From assembly GCA_034687125.1 (NCBI GenBank), contig JAQGBZ010000017.1, forward strand, positions 62,001-126,000: a DNA stretch of 64,000 nt, given 5' to 3'. The notes under the pieces were generated by a model, which saw only the letters and a list, made by a program, of their open reading frames with translations, searched no databases and was not told where the DNA came from. Below are positions 11,773 to 23,745 of this stretch, one piece after another; positions within the stretch are counted from its first letter, which is position 1, and the number at the start of each line of letters is the position of its first letter. This DNA is from Neelides folsomi. Lineage: Eukaryota > Arthropoda > Collembola > Neelipleona > Neelidae. Both the position numbers and the translations under genes were made by a program.

Positions 11773-13594
11773 TCACATCAAGATTTTAGTTGTGTTGGTG
11801 GAGGTTTTTTTAACTTTCGGCAATCGTCCCATTTGCAGCTGTCGAATGAGCCAGTCATCGACCAGTGGTCCATGGAAGTCTTCGGGGAAAGAGAGTTTAG
11901 GTGGTTTGATATATCTATACAATCTCTCGTTTAGAACGTAAAGTTGCTGAGTTTCATTGCAATCAACATTGAACCACCAATCACAAGTGAAGATCACTTG
12001 AGAAAACAGCGTTCCATTTGGACAAAGAAATGTCGATTGTCCGTCGCTAAAATCACAATAATGCCATGCCTGAAAACATTTCCATATTTTATTAATTAAA
12101 TTTATTATGCTTAATTACTTAATTTATTTATAGATTTTCTAATTAAATCCATACCTGGCATTTTGCATCTTGATCTGCAAAGAACCCTTTGTACCTTTGC
12201 ATCTTGCAATCAAACCCGGTATATGGAACTTCATTGTAAGTTGGGTAGTCAATGCCTGGAAGTCCTGGAATAGCTGAACGATTCTTTGGCCAATCCGTAG
12301 TTAAGTTCTTGATTTGACTCACGATGGACGAAAGGAGCGGAGAATCTTTCGAAGCCAATTTGTAAGAACTTGTGGACAAGGCGATGGGGTCTGTAAGTTC
12401 CATTTTGATGGGTTCTTTGAGTTCTTCGTCTCTGTAACGGTTCTTGAGAGTCATTTCCGATTCGAACTTTTTCCTCTTCATGAAATAAGGAGGAAGGATT
12501 GAAGCTTCCTCCGAATCATCCTCAGATTTCGTTGTTATCAAATATTCATCTCCTTCCCCTTCCGTTTTCACATTCTCATTTCCGTAAGTGGTATCTGTAA
12601 GAGAATTCTTGATAAGATAATGGAATTTTCAATGGGCCAAAATCAATTTAGAATGAATACCTTTCCAGTGTTTATACAATGAATATAAAATTGGGTTAGT
12701 GTTGTCAGTTTGACTATCAAGAAAATTGTGATTTGTATATAACGCTTCTTTTCTCATGTTTCTAAAATAAAGGAAGTAAAACTGAATTAAAACTACTAAA
12801 CAATAGTTAATTTTACTTTAATTACGAAGCTTCTACAGACACTTAATTGGATTCATCTAAACATTATCTAATATGTGTACTAATGTTTCATACTGGGATT
12901 CTATGTACTCTAATTTATTACTAATTATGTACCTTGGTACATAAGGTAGTTCAATCGGTATGATTGATGATTTTAACAATGAGGCTCTATATCTACAATG
13001 TACTAGTACATATTCTACAAAGTTCTACCCAGGTCTAGTTACATAATAAAGGGATTGCATCTAAAGTATAATGTATAGTGCATCTAATAATGAATGAATG
13101 TATGAAAGTGAAGTGAATGCATACGAATGATCCTGAAGTTTTTTTGAGTTTCGAAAAAGCTCATCTTCATTCTCATACTTTATGGCATTTTCCTGGAACT
13201 CGTAAACTCTATTGAGTGGATTAGTGAGAATTTTAAAATTGAGAAAATTATCGAATTTGGCCATTGGCAGCTCGTGTGGTAACTCAATATATTCTGGAGG
13301 GCTTTTGTCCTCTTTTGAAATTGAGTCAAGCGAGAGAGCTTCTTCATAAACTATCTTTTTCTCAAGTCTCAGTTCTTCAGTGGGTCTGTCAAGGATTCCG
13401 GATTCACCTGAAAGCCTCACGGTTACTTGTGGACTCATCGTCGTCCGCGGAATCCGGGGCCAAATGTCATCTTCAGGGAAGTTGTAGATTGCACTCTCTT
13501 CATCAGGTAAACTCTCAGAGTCTCCGTTGATCGAGGCCAGAAATCCCACGAGAGTTATTGACATCAAAAGTTGAAAGATCTGCGTTGGCGCCAT
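11773..13594 (-). CDS. CPAP1-type cuticular protein with one chitin-binding type-2 domain
   Basis: 435 residues, exons 13125-13594, 12661-12761, 12155-12594 and 11773-12069 (complement). It starts with a signal peptide (APTQIFQLLMSITLVGFL, then ASING). A long acidic, low-complexity linker follows, and near the C-terminus a single peritrophin-A/CBM14 domain: Cys320, 336, 342, 353, 366 and 374, with family phrases DYPTYNEVPYTGFDC, FFADQDAKCQ, LCPNGTLFSQ and CDWWFNVDC. One such domain in a large secreted protein defines the CPAP1 class, which binds chitin in cuticle-forming epithelia. The chitin-binding domain is split between exons 3 and 4. A basic tail (KVKKTSTNTTKILM) follows the domain. A minus-strand AATAAA lies at 11601-11606, only about 130 bp from the opposing PNLDC1 poly(A) signal. 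Confidence 0.93.
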
Positions 13595-14511
13595 CCCTAC
13601 AACACTTCAGGGATCAATTACATTAATTAATTAATGGAATCAATTAGGCTCAATTAGTTAATTTAATTAATAAATGGTCTTGCGCTACCAATAGGGTTCA
13701 AATACCTTTTTACACTTTCAATTACGTGAGGTGGAAAAATAAATATGGTCACATATTTGAGGCGTCTTCACTCTCCATTACCAGACGGACAACTGGTAAT
13801 TTGCCGAGTGCAGTGTTCTATAAGAAACTTCTTAAGATAATTTTGAACTGATTCCTATTGATGTTGCTTTCTTATTCTCCCTTATCGCTCTCATTGTTCC
13901 TCTTCAGCCCATTGCTTTCCATTCAGTTCCCATAATAGGAAGACGGCTTGCTTCACATGTTGCAAATATGTATACATTCATATACATATGAGTCTTTTTA
14001 TCTCTTACACCTTCTGAGAACGATTTCTCTTTTTAAACGGGCTTATTTTCCTCTATGACAGCTCTAGTTGCATAACCCCTATTGTTCATTACAAATGCTA
14101 TGAATAATGAGATGCTCTCTAGCCCTTACTATCAATTCATCCATGTGAGTTATCTTCGACCATAATACTTAATAATGAGGTGTGGGTGGGTCGGGCGTTC
14201 TGAAAGGAACCAATTTATCTTGTTCAGGGTGTTCGACTTCTTACACTCTAACTATTATCATAACAAATGTCAAATAGTTAAATGAGGCTTATAAGGCATC
14301 CAAAAGCCTTCACTTTCTATCATTGATCATCTCTCATGTTTCACCGAACTCTGTTGCCTTTTTAAGGCTGGGTGAGTGATGGGGATGTGCTTGCGTAGAT
14401 GAAGTGTGTGAGCGTAAACGTGTGATTTACCCAGAATCATTTAACTTTATTTTGCTATTATTTATTATTATTACAAAATTTTTGGCACTATACTGGCTAA
14501 AAAATTGAGCC
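13595..14511. other. Intergenic region between CPAP1-like and CUB/LDLa genes
   Basis: Contains the CPAP1 promoter just above 13594; a weak TATA-like TGTAAAAAGG on the minus strand lies near 13710. It also contains the 3' UTR of the CUB/LDLa gene, with minus-strand AATAAA at 14446-14451 and 14461-14466. Otherwise AT-rich with no supported coding frame. Confidence 0.5.
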
Positions 14512-17500
14512 TTAAACACTGTCCATTGCAGCGAATCGTGCGCCAGCGTTGTCGCAGACATGAATGGGAGGCCGGCGGAGGTTGAGTCTCCTTCGTCTTC
14601 GCCGCTTCTTCTTCTCACCCCAAACACAGAGAACGGCGATCATGACGAGAGCGCCGCCCCCCGAAACCGCCACAATGACCACAATATCCAAACCCCGTTC
14701 AAGATCACCGTTACCTAATAAGAATGCATAAATTTTTAATTAACCATCCAACATATTAATTGATTTAGCCTTTATTTGATCAATATGATCAATATTGAAA
14801 TTAGAAAATGTGAATAATTTAAATTCTTACAGTTTTCTTCGTCGGAATTGTCGGGTTCAAGTGCAATCCCGCAGTTTTGGGTCCCATCACACCGGAGTTC
14901 ATATGGGATACAAAAATGAGTATAGCGGCATCGGAAGTAGTTGGGTTGACATGACACGGCCCCGTCGGCCACCTCCGTCCACACTGCTCTGAAGCCCCGG
15001 GCTCCAACAGCCTTGTCGGCCGTGATGAACGTCACTCGCATCACGGATCGAACAGAAACGTATTGAGATTGGGAGTATTCCAGTTTCTCCCCGCACAGCT
15101 CAATAGGAACTCCATCTGGGTCTTCCCAAATTCGGACCGCGGCCGCTGAACAACCCCGAGCTGTCATAAGAAATTCCAATGAGGTTCATTCTAAGTCATC
15201 TTCATTCCAAATCCCATTTGACTATCGGGAATTGGAAAAAGGGAATGTTGAGACAGGTGATGGAATCAATGGAATTACCAAGTGGATCTCCTTCAAGAAC
15301 GAATATTTGAAAGTGAAGCATGACGCGAAAATTGTGTCGAACTGACAAATACCAATTGCACGTGGAACTCCCTTCTCCTTTCTTATGACCTTCGTAACTC
15401 CCAGGCCATTTCGGGCTTGTTAAAGCTCCAGTTACGCCACTGCTGAAGTTTTGTCCACATTCTGCATATAATTTTCATATTAATTTCATGTCAAAAGTTC
15501 AAAAACTTGACAATTCTTACATATTATGTAATAAGAAGTTGTACACTATTAGAGCAATTAACGATAGTTTAGCACAATTAGATTCAATGTAATATTAATG
15601 TCAATTACCTCCAAAAACGCTTTTCGCCTTGAAAAACATATATCGACCTCGGAAGCCATTGAAAACTCCTGATTCGTCAGTATGGAGATGAATTTTGAGA
15701 GATTTGACCTGCTCTTTCGATTCGATTGGTCCTGGAGCAGAATGACCACAGTAGCGACCAACAAGTTTTTCATCGTTGTTTTGAAATACATTGCTGATCT
15801 CAACCCAATCCTCTTGACAATCATTGCTATTCAAATTATTTAATCATTATTAAACCACTTTAATCATTAATTAAATATAATTAACATTTTGATAAATGTT
15901 CTTTAATTTACTATAACCATAATTATTAGTTTAGTTTCCTCACCCGTAAGCACCAAACGTGAAGTTGAACTTCTCAGCCTTAACCTTGAAGTGGTCAAAG
16001 ACGATTCTGACTTGCTCGTTGTTCGACCTTGGAACAAAGTCGTAGATGCAGTCTGAGTTCGAAGGGTAGTTTTCCGGGAAGCGCGGAGAGTTGAACTCTC
16101 CTTTGTCTTGGCTGGTGGAGTAGTAAGTGAAATGGCATGAGCCGTCGGGAGCAGGAGTTCCGTCCCGCACTTTGTACTCCGGCTCAAAAATGTAGAGAGC
16201 CTTAAACCCTGACCCTTGAACATCCCCTGAAGAGAAGACGAGGACGAGGCGCGGTCCATCGGAGACAAGAGCGGCAGGAACGTCTTTACCACAAAACTCG
16301 TGATCAGCTTTATCGTAAGCTTGAACAACTTCTTGGCCTTTCATGTAAATCTTCAGAGACCCATCGCCGCACCTGGAATAATCAATAGTGGATGAATTTA
16401 TAACATTCACTTTCATATTTACATTCCATTCTAAAATTTTATTTATTAATATATAAATAAAAATTTAACAATTAACTCAATAGTTAAAGTTGTGTTGTAA
16501 TTCTAGGTATGTCACTGTAATACTAAAGTATTAATCTCATTCATAAGGTTTAAATTGTAAACTGATCCTCAATTGAAGAAAGTAATTTAATTTCCATCTC
16601 ACTTTGTCGCTGAAACATGAGCTGAATTTGGCTCTTCCTCGGCCGAGGAGGTGGAAGGGACATCAAATTTCTCAAAGACGAGTCGAACCCTCTCAAGGTG
16701 CTGGGGGTCTTGGAGTCCATAGACAAAATAGCGGCAGACGATCTTCTGAAGGTAGGGATAAGGGTAGTTGGGAGAATAGACAGCACCATTCGTTCCGTTC
16801 CCTCTGCTCAAGATCCTCTGGTCGCATTCGGTCCCGCGGATATGCATCCCAGTATTCTTCCCAATGAAATCTACCCAGAGTTCATCCGTTATTAATGGAG
16901 ACGTTAAGGGCGGACGTGTTTCTCACCGAGTTTCACGAAGCTCTCACTGAATTCAAAGACGGCGGAGAAGCCTCGGTTCTGCGTCTCCGTGTTCCTCTCA
17001 AGAGTCTTGAAGAGGATGAGGAGATGTTGTTCGGAAGAGTAGACCACGAGGTTCCGCTGCTGACCGCAGTAAGTTCCGATCAACGGAGCCATCGTGTCGT
17101 TCCCGTCGAAGATTTTCACCTCGTCGAATGGGCAGCTGAAATGGAGAAACATCAATCGCCCTATTCCTTTTACGACCCCTTTCAGTCTCTTAGCTCTAAT
17201 CATGTTCTACTGCCATGAGTAAGCCTAAAGAGTAATTGAATTTTTCCTCACTGGCCGCCGCCGTAGAAGAGATCAAAGTCACGAAATTCGAGGCGAATCC
17301 GCTGCTGGGCCATCGATCCAATGAAACGGTACGAGCAGGTCAAATCTTTTGGGTAAACTCCAGGATACGTCGGAGACACAAGTTCACCTTGTTTCTTCTT
17401 ATCCGCGTAGACTGTGTATGAGCAAAGGGTTCGTGGTTGAGGAGTGCCAACACGGTATCTCTCTGTCCATACAAAAAATTACAATTTAATTATACTATAT

Positions 17501-18763
17501 ATTTAAGCAATTAAATAATTATTCAGATTGAATCCCGCCTAAATCGTACATACTACATATTAACAAAAAGTTAAATGTGATATTGTAATATACCTTCGCT
17601 ACTAAATCCATAAGTGCCACGAAATAATCCTTCTTCAGTTGCATTCTTATCAGTATAAAATCCGATGGCGATTCCTCCATAAAGAGAGATCCGGCGTCTT
17701 GGTGGGATTTTTCCGCAATAGCGACCGCCAAATGGAGTAGAAATCAAATCCGTTACGTCCGTGTCTTCCACTTCAGTGTACAAATCAACCCATTCGTGGG
17801 CGCATCTAAAATTTAAAACCATGTTTAGAAAAGATTCCTAATTAAAAATTTAGTTATTTGTAGTTTTACTCTGGCGGTGTGCCTCGGACTCCAAACATAG
17901 TGAACTGAACGTCGACCCTCTCGTTCTTCATAGGAACGAAGTAGAAGATGCATTGGAGCGAGTAGCCAGTTTCTGGCGTCACAGAAGGAGATTCAAATGT
18001 CCCGTTCCGAATCCCATTTGGAGTTGATAAAAATAGGCGGTCACATTCTGGAAAAAATTAATTTAAAATAGTTATAAAATGAATCATAATAATAATAATT
18101 AGGCAAAACGTAATAGATCTAAACAAAACTGTTAAATGTCTAAACAAAATCAAGGAATATTTAAATAATTAAATAAAATTATAATGACTTACTGCTTGTA
18201 GGTGAAAAAGATGTTGGAAGGCCCGCAGCCAAATTGTTCTTAAGTCTGCTCATCACATCCCTTCGTATGAGCTTTTCATGCCAATGTGAAGAGTACGCAT
18301 TTTCATTTATATTGTCACCTTGCACTAGAAATGAAATGAACCAAATGAATCGTCGTAAATTAAGCCATTTCCACCTTGACTTCTTACGACTTATGAACTA
18401 CTAATTGGAAAATTATAACAAGTGGGAACAATGTATTGTTCCAGGTTGCGTGTTCCAAAGAGGCGTTAAGCCTCAATTGCATGTCTCACTTTCATGAGTT
18501 TCATACATATCGAATGAGCCCAATGTTTATACTCATAATTGTTTCATTTAAAGAAGAAATCAATCCAACTTACCAAATATCTGCGGTTGGAAATTGGCCA
18601 CAGTGTTAATAATGAAGAAGAGGATGGGGAGAAGGGCCTTGATCCTCGCCCGGTGACGGAGCCCCCGCTCGAGCGTATCGGCCCACCGATTCCAGGACAC
18701 GAAGATTCTGACTATCATCTCGTCCTCACTGCACCACTTGGGGAAAGAAAGTCGAAGGGGCAA
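14512..18763 (-). CDS. LEV-10-like transmembrane protein: five CUB domains, one LDLa
   Basis: 920 residues in twelve exons (complement): 18574-18763, 18193-18324, 17870-18047, 17594-17805, 17252-17462, 16927-17135, 16603-16870, 15944-16372, 15609-15826, 15279-15461, 14831-15160 and 14512-14714. After a hydrophobic leader (ALLPILFFIINTVANF) come five CUB domains at roughly 108-236, 245-375, 385-510, 520-680 and 683-800. Each has paired cysteines and a YCG or LCG motif (GGRYCGK, GTYCGQQ, HEFCGKD, GRYCGHSAPGP, ELCGEK). One LDL-receptor class A module follows (CRYTHFCIPYELRCDG, then DNSDEENC). Next is one membrane span at about 864-885 and a short cytoplasmic tail beginning KKKRRRRRR. Five CUBs plus LDLa plus a membrane span is the architecture of C. 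elegans LEV-10, which clusters acetylcholine receptors. Neto proteins have two CUBs. Function by architecture only. The start is uncertain: a later Met (MIVRIF) would shorten the leader. Confidence 0.88.
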
Positions 18764-19744
18764 CCCTACATGACGAGGGAGAAGCGGAGGAGGAAACTAA
18801 AAGGGACTCCGCTCATTGACAATTAAACCATGTTTGACCCCGCGAGTTCCCTTTCCAAGTGAACTGAAATAGAAATCGGGGAGGGGAAGATCCTGAGGAA
18901 GTCCGTTCCCCTTCGCTCTGATCGATTTTCTTGCATTTCCCCACTCAGAAGACCCATCATCTTGAGATGGGAAACACACCGACACACGCTATGCGGTACA
19001 GCAAATTTATGTTCTACTTTCCCCGCACGATCCCCAAACTCGCCCGAACAATGTTGTCCTCCCTTCAACACTCCACTCAACTTCTTGGCATTATTTCACT
19101 CATATTTGATTTCATCTGCCGGTTCAATGCATCCCAAGAGTGTAAATGAACATACTATCCTTATATACATAAATCCATAGAGTCTACGATCACGTTTCCC
19201 ATCACCATATTCAGTTATAAATATAAGACCATTAGGTTTTATAATACAGATATCTATCCGTAGTTGATTTCGAGAGTTCCTTGAGTGGTTTTGAAATTTC
19301 CGAGAATGATTGATAAGTTAATTGGTGAATTAATTGATTAAATTAATCCCAAGTGTCCTTTAAGTGCAAATCGTCTCTTAACATCATGTTATTATAATAG
19401 AGCGGACCATAAATTGCTGTTTTCTTATGAAGCCAACCGAGATTTCGCGTGGAGATAAGGAGAGTTAAGATCATAAATTAAGGAATTATGATTATGATGG
19501 GCCGTTAGGAATGGAGGAATTTGAAAGGGAGACGCAGCGACCTTGCCAATTCAACATGTGTACGACGATACAAATCAAGTGCTTTGCTAATTCCTAGTTT
19601 ATTTTTAGGACACAAAATGTGTTTTGGTGAAACACGTAATTGAGTTCATAAATATGAAGAGATAAAGAAGGAGGCGGCAAAAGACCTCCTCTCTATCAAA
19701 AAGAGTGAGGAATAAAAAGGTCGTGGGGAAATGATGTAGGAGGT
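18764..19744. other. 5' flank of the CUB/LDLa gene and 3' flank of the membrane-protein gene
   Basis: Holds the presumed promoter and 5' UTR of the CUB/LDLa gene (about 18764-19150, relatively GC-rich) and the 3' UTR of the next minus-strand gene (minus-strand AATAAA at about 19598-19603). Open frames on both strands at 18797-19180 lack coding character. Confidence 0.45.
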
Positions 19745-20761
19745 TTATTTCGGATCTTCTTTCTTCACCTTCTTCTCCTTCTTGTAAGACTCCTCGACGA
19801 AGGCTACACCAAACCAAGGAACAATGACAAAATGTATTTTTAGTCATTGTCAAATCTCACCTAGAACTTCCTCGGCGAAAGGCCCTGAGGGTCGTCGGAA
19901 AAATTGGACTTTGGGGATTCGAAGTGACGCTTCCTCATCTCGGTTCTTCACACTTTCCTGTCTTCCGTTACGAACCTCTTTCCATTCTTCTACAATAACC
20001 TTCGGGACATTTCTCGCAGGTTTTCGATGCTTCCACCTAAAAAAGTGGGACTTTTTACAATTTATTTCCATGAAATAGAACCTAACTTTCTATCTTGATA
20101 GCTTTTCATTTCCATAAATGAAATCTTATACCTACATACATACATATTATGTATCAATAGTTTATGTTATATTGTAAATATTCGATACTTCTTAACTCTG
20201 TATATTATTTATGACACTCATATTAAAAATTAATTCTTATCAAATTAAAGTTTTTAAATTGGATTTAGTCAGTTGAATGCTTTTCCGTGGTATCAATTTA
20301 GAAGAGTTTTTAACTCAAGTATTTTATATCTAATGAAACCTTACCAGTTCTTGGTTCTTGTGATGAGACAGAGGGAGAGGGAAAGGAGAATTCCACAGAG
20401 AATAAGAGTTAAAATGGCTTGGAAGTATTTTGAGATCCTCCGGAGGAAATGCACTATAGGAGCCCTCGTATTATTTTTGATTCAATAATCTTTATATCAA
20501 AATAATAATGAACTTGCCTTCGGTATAGGATGGGTTATAGGAAAGTGGGGCTGGAGCAATTTGATCTTCTCCATCACTGGAAGCGTTAGAAAGCAGGGAG
20601 TAAAGGACAGGATGATCCTCCATCCTCAAGGAACTTACAAGTTCTCTGGGAAGTTCTTGGCAACCCGGGATGTTTTCAGGTTGACCAAGACCATGGCCTC
20701 CGCATCTTTCGCGACAAGAAGCCCCGCAAAACATCCAAACTATTTTTAGGCCCCTCCTCAT
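19745..20761 (-). CDS. Small single-pass membrane protein, unknown family
   Basis: Predicted 195 residues from four exons (complement): 20518-20761, 20345-20453, 19861-20036 and 19745-19803. Phases close, but the first intron (20454-20517, 64 bp) has the rare donor AAG|GCAAGT, making it a GC-AG intron. The N-terminal about 80 residues are Cys/Gly/Pro-containing (CGASCRERCGG). One membrane span follows (FQAILTLILCGILLSLSLCL). Then comes a basic cytoplasmic-type segment with RIPKVQFFRRPSGPF, a long acidic-basic tail and a Lys-rich end (KKEKKVKKEDPK). No family is recognised. The start codon lies only about 65 bp below the poly(A) signal of the upstream gene, so the first exon could begin elsewhere. 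The span and the C-terminal exons are the better supported part. Confidence 0.65.
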
Positions 20762-20877
20762 GGCTAATTTTAATCAATTGAGAACGACCTCAAGGAATAA
20801 ATCTTTGAATAGAACAACAAACGACTTTATTTTTCATCATTGCCGCAACGTTTCCCGAATTTTCTCATACAAGATTA

Positions 20878-22627
20878 TTAGCGGCCGTAACCCCCGCCGC
20901 CTCCGCCATGGCCGCCACCGCCCCCGCCGTATCCGCCAATGTTCGCTTGTGCTGAGGAAGCAGCCCAGGCAGCCTGAATTATACATTGTTTGGCTTAATT
21001 GCGAAATTCTTCTGATAAGCATAATCATTGTGTAAATGAAGGAAAGTAATTTAAATGAGAAAGATTGAAATTAGAACAATTACTTTGTTGGCTGCTGCCT
21101 GCGCTTGTCCCAAGTCATTGAGGGACGCCTGCTGCTTCTAAAACAGTTGACAAATGCAATGAAATGACGGAATGAGGAATAGAATAATATAATAAATGCT
21201 TTAATGGGCAATTTAAGGCAATGGCTTTATCTGTCAATTCCCTCATTCACTGGCAGGAACTTACCTGCGAAAGAGCCCAAGCGTTTTGTTGGGCTTGATA
21301 TGCCATTTGAGCCTGCCACGCTTGATTTTGTTGTGCTTGATTAAGTGATCTTTGGGCCGCCCACACAGCCTACAAAAATAAATAGCTCTATAGGAAGAGA
21401 GTCAATTGGACTATGTTTGGACTACCTGTTGTGCCCCGTAACCGCCATGTCTAGCAGCTTGGATGGCTGAAATCTTTGCAGCCTCAGCAGCATAAACAGC
21501 TATAATTGTCATTTAAAGAATATATCGGAATACTATATTGTATTTTTTATATTAGATTTTTAGTTTTTTTAAAATAAATTGTAACATCAGCTTTGACATC
21601 GTTCATGAATACCAGCTGACGCTTTTGCAGCTGAAGTGCTCTCAGAAAATGCTGCAGCTTGGGCCGCTTGAGCCGCTTGGGTTATTTGAGCCGCTTGTGC
21701 TTGCTTTGCCGCTACAACAGCTTGTGCCTAATAATAAAACACAATATAATTTATGTCGTATCTAATACTAAAAACCCAACCTTATACTTACTTATAACAT
21801 TTTAAAAATTTCTGGCTCTACTTAAGTTTAACTAGCCTCTTACTTTAATTGTGATTATTTTAAAATGCAGAATATTTAAAATAATATTATTTATAAGAGC
21901 ATTGTAATATTTTCACAAAATTTGTAGGTAAATGATTATGATATTTGTAGGTTGTAACATTATGTTAAATCACATTTATCATAATATGAATGCAGGCATG
22001 ATTTTATTCATTTTAACTGTGATGAATTGTCTTAAAGTTTGTTTAACGACCGTAATGGTGATTGTGAAAGTGTTGGAGAATGTAAGTTACTTGTTGGGCA
22101 GCTTGAGCCGCTTGAGCAGCCAAAGTGGCCCTTGCTTGTTGGGCTGCTTGATGCGCTGCGGCCCCTTGGGCTGCCTGAGCTGCTTTTGCTTGATTTGCTG
22201 CTTGTTGGGCGATAGCTGCTGCTCCTCCAGTTCCACCTCCGTATCCATACCCGCCGCCTCCGCCGTATCCTCCGCCACCGCCAAAGCCTCTTTTCACCTA
22301 AAACAACTTTTCAAGGAGAAAGTCTCCAAAGAATTGTTCATTTACCCTATGAGCTCCATAATGGTCGTCCGTTCCGATATGAACCCCAGAAATGTCCCGA
22401 ATCCCAAGAGAATGAACCCGAATACTCATGTTTAAAATCAACACCACTATTGAACAAAACAATGTTGTTTGTCAAATTCATTAGGCTAATACTTCAAACT
22501 TTGTGAAAATTAATGAATAAATTTAAAAGAACAAAAGTTGGAGATGAAGTAAAACAAAAAGAAGATTAAAAAGACTATTTTTACTTAAGACCGAAGAGCA
22601 CAGTAATGAAATCCCCAAGTTTGTCAT
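20878..22627 (-). CDS. Secreted Gly-rich and Ala-Gln repeat protein with RVKR propeptide site
   Basis: 264 residues in eight exons (complement): 22585-22627, 22346-22446, 22091-22297, 21613-21727, 21426-21499, 21265-21369, 21084-21137 and 20878-20973. Most internal exons are phase 0. The signal peptide (MTNLGISLLCSSVLMVLIL) is split by an early intron. A short propeptide ends AHRVKR, a furin-type site, directly before GFGGGGGYGGGGGYGYGGG. The body is Ala/Gln-rich with AAQAAQ runs spread over six exons plus WAAQ and NQAWQAQ variants. The C-terminus is again glycine-rich (GGHGGGGGYGR). Such composition suggests an extracellular fibrous, adhesive or cuticular product; this is inference. Minus-strand AATAAA is at 20826-20831. 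The downstream neighbour at 22910-23683 shares the signal-propeptide-VKRG plan with an intron at the same place, so the two look like diverged tandem duplicates. Confidence 0.85.
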
Positions 22628-22909
22628 TGTTGATTTGATTATGACAATGAAGCTGGCGGGTTAATAAAATTCCTTCTCAACTTTGGAGTTTATTTATGTA
22701 AAAAAAGACTTTGAAGAGGAACTTAATTAGGGAATGCAAATGAGAGAAGATGAGCAACGACTGAACTCTTCTTTACGAGTTGGTTCGTTTATAATGAAAA
22801 AAAAGAAATCGAAGGAGGTTTTCTCTGAGGAGAGTTCAAAGAGTCGATCTCTTCCTCGTCTCCAATTGAACGTCAATGAGAAAGTGTCTTTATTGCAAGT
22901 TTATGCGCT

Positions 22910-23683
22910 TCACTTCCTTCGGCGGTACTCTCCCTTGTAGCCAGCCGGGACGGGGCCCTAAAGATCACATAATTAAATGTTAGGTAATTCCGACTAACAA
23001 CTCATTGACAATTAAAACAAAAGACTTGGATGACAAAATGAATTAGATAATTTTACCGTTGCAATTGCATTGTACCACTGCCCAACTTGATTCGCAGCGA
23101 GTCCAGCATAAGCAGCCTGGTGTTGTCCTTGTTGTTGAGCGTAGTCGAGTCCTTGGGCTGATGAAGCGGCAGCATTGGTTGTAGCCTAAATTAAATATTA
23201 TCATTATTATTGCCGATCAAAATTAAAAACGATTATTTTTAATTTGAAATGATTATAATTTTTAAATTTAAATGAAAATCTTATTTTGAATAAATTAGTA
23301 TCATATAAATATTATGTAGGGCCTTATCATAAGTTAAACTTACTTGATATTGAGCAACAAAGGCATTATTTGGAACAGAAATGGTTTTGAGTGCAAGTGA
23401 GTCGAAGACGACATTTGGGCCGGTGACTCCAGAGAAACTTGCTCCAGCGATGTTGGTCCCTCCATAGCCATTCCCGAGGGAACTTTGCGCTCCAATTCCT
23501 CCAGAGTATCGTTCTCCGTAATTTCCTCTTTTCACCTGTGAAGGAGGAGATGAAAGGGAGGGGAATTAAGTTGAAGAACATTAAAAGGGTTGATCTTACT
23601 CTAGCGTGGGCGTGGGCGTCCTCGGACGCGTTCGTGAGCCCGATGATGAAAGCGAGAAGGAGCGGGATGAGCATTGTGTCCAT
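22910..23683 (-). CDS. Secreted propeptide-bearing protein, paralogue of the Gly/Ala/Gln gene
   Basis: 150 residues in four exons (complement): 23600-23683, 23344-23535, 23057-23185 and 22910-22957, all introns phase 0. MDTMLIPLLLAFIIGLTNAS is a clean signal peptide. The propeptide EDAHAHARVKR ends in a dibasic RVKR site followed by GNYGERYSGG. The second exon begins exactly at VKRG, as in the neighbouring gene at 20878-22627. The rest is Gly/Ala/Asn/Gln-rich (GNGYGGTN, AASSAQGLDYAQQQGQ, NQVGQWYNAIA) and ends with a basic tail GYKGEYRRRK. A consensus TATA box sits about 55-62 bp upstream of the start. No known domain is visible; an extracellular structural role is inferred from composition and company. 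Confidence 0.86.
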
Positions 23684-23737
23684 GACGGTGTGTGGGAATC
23701 TAGAAGGTAACTAGGATAGGAAAATGATCCTCTAACC

Positions 23738-23745
23738 CTTTTATA
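23738..23745 (-). promoter_or_regulatory. TATA box of the 22910-23683 gene
   Basis: Minus-strand TATAAAAG, a full consensus TATA box, 55-62 bp upstream of the ATG at 23683. A start site about 30 bp downstream would leave a 5' UTR of roughly 25-30 bases. Confidence 0.65.

Noticed and set aside
20577-20638. Apparent intron (GTAAGT ... CTTCCAG on the minus strand) inside exon 1 of the small membrane protein
   Set aside because: Donor and acceptor phases differ (0 versus 2), so splicing would give an immediate TGA. The unspliced frame is continuous.
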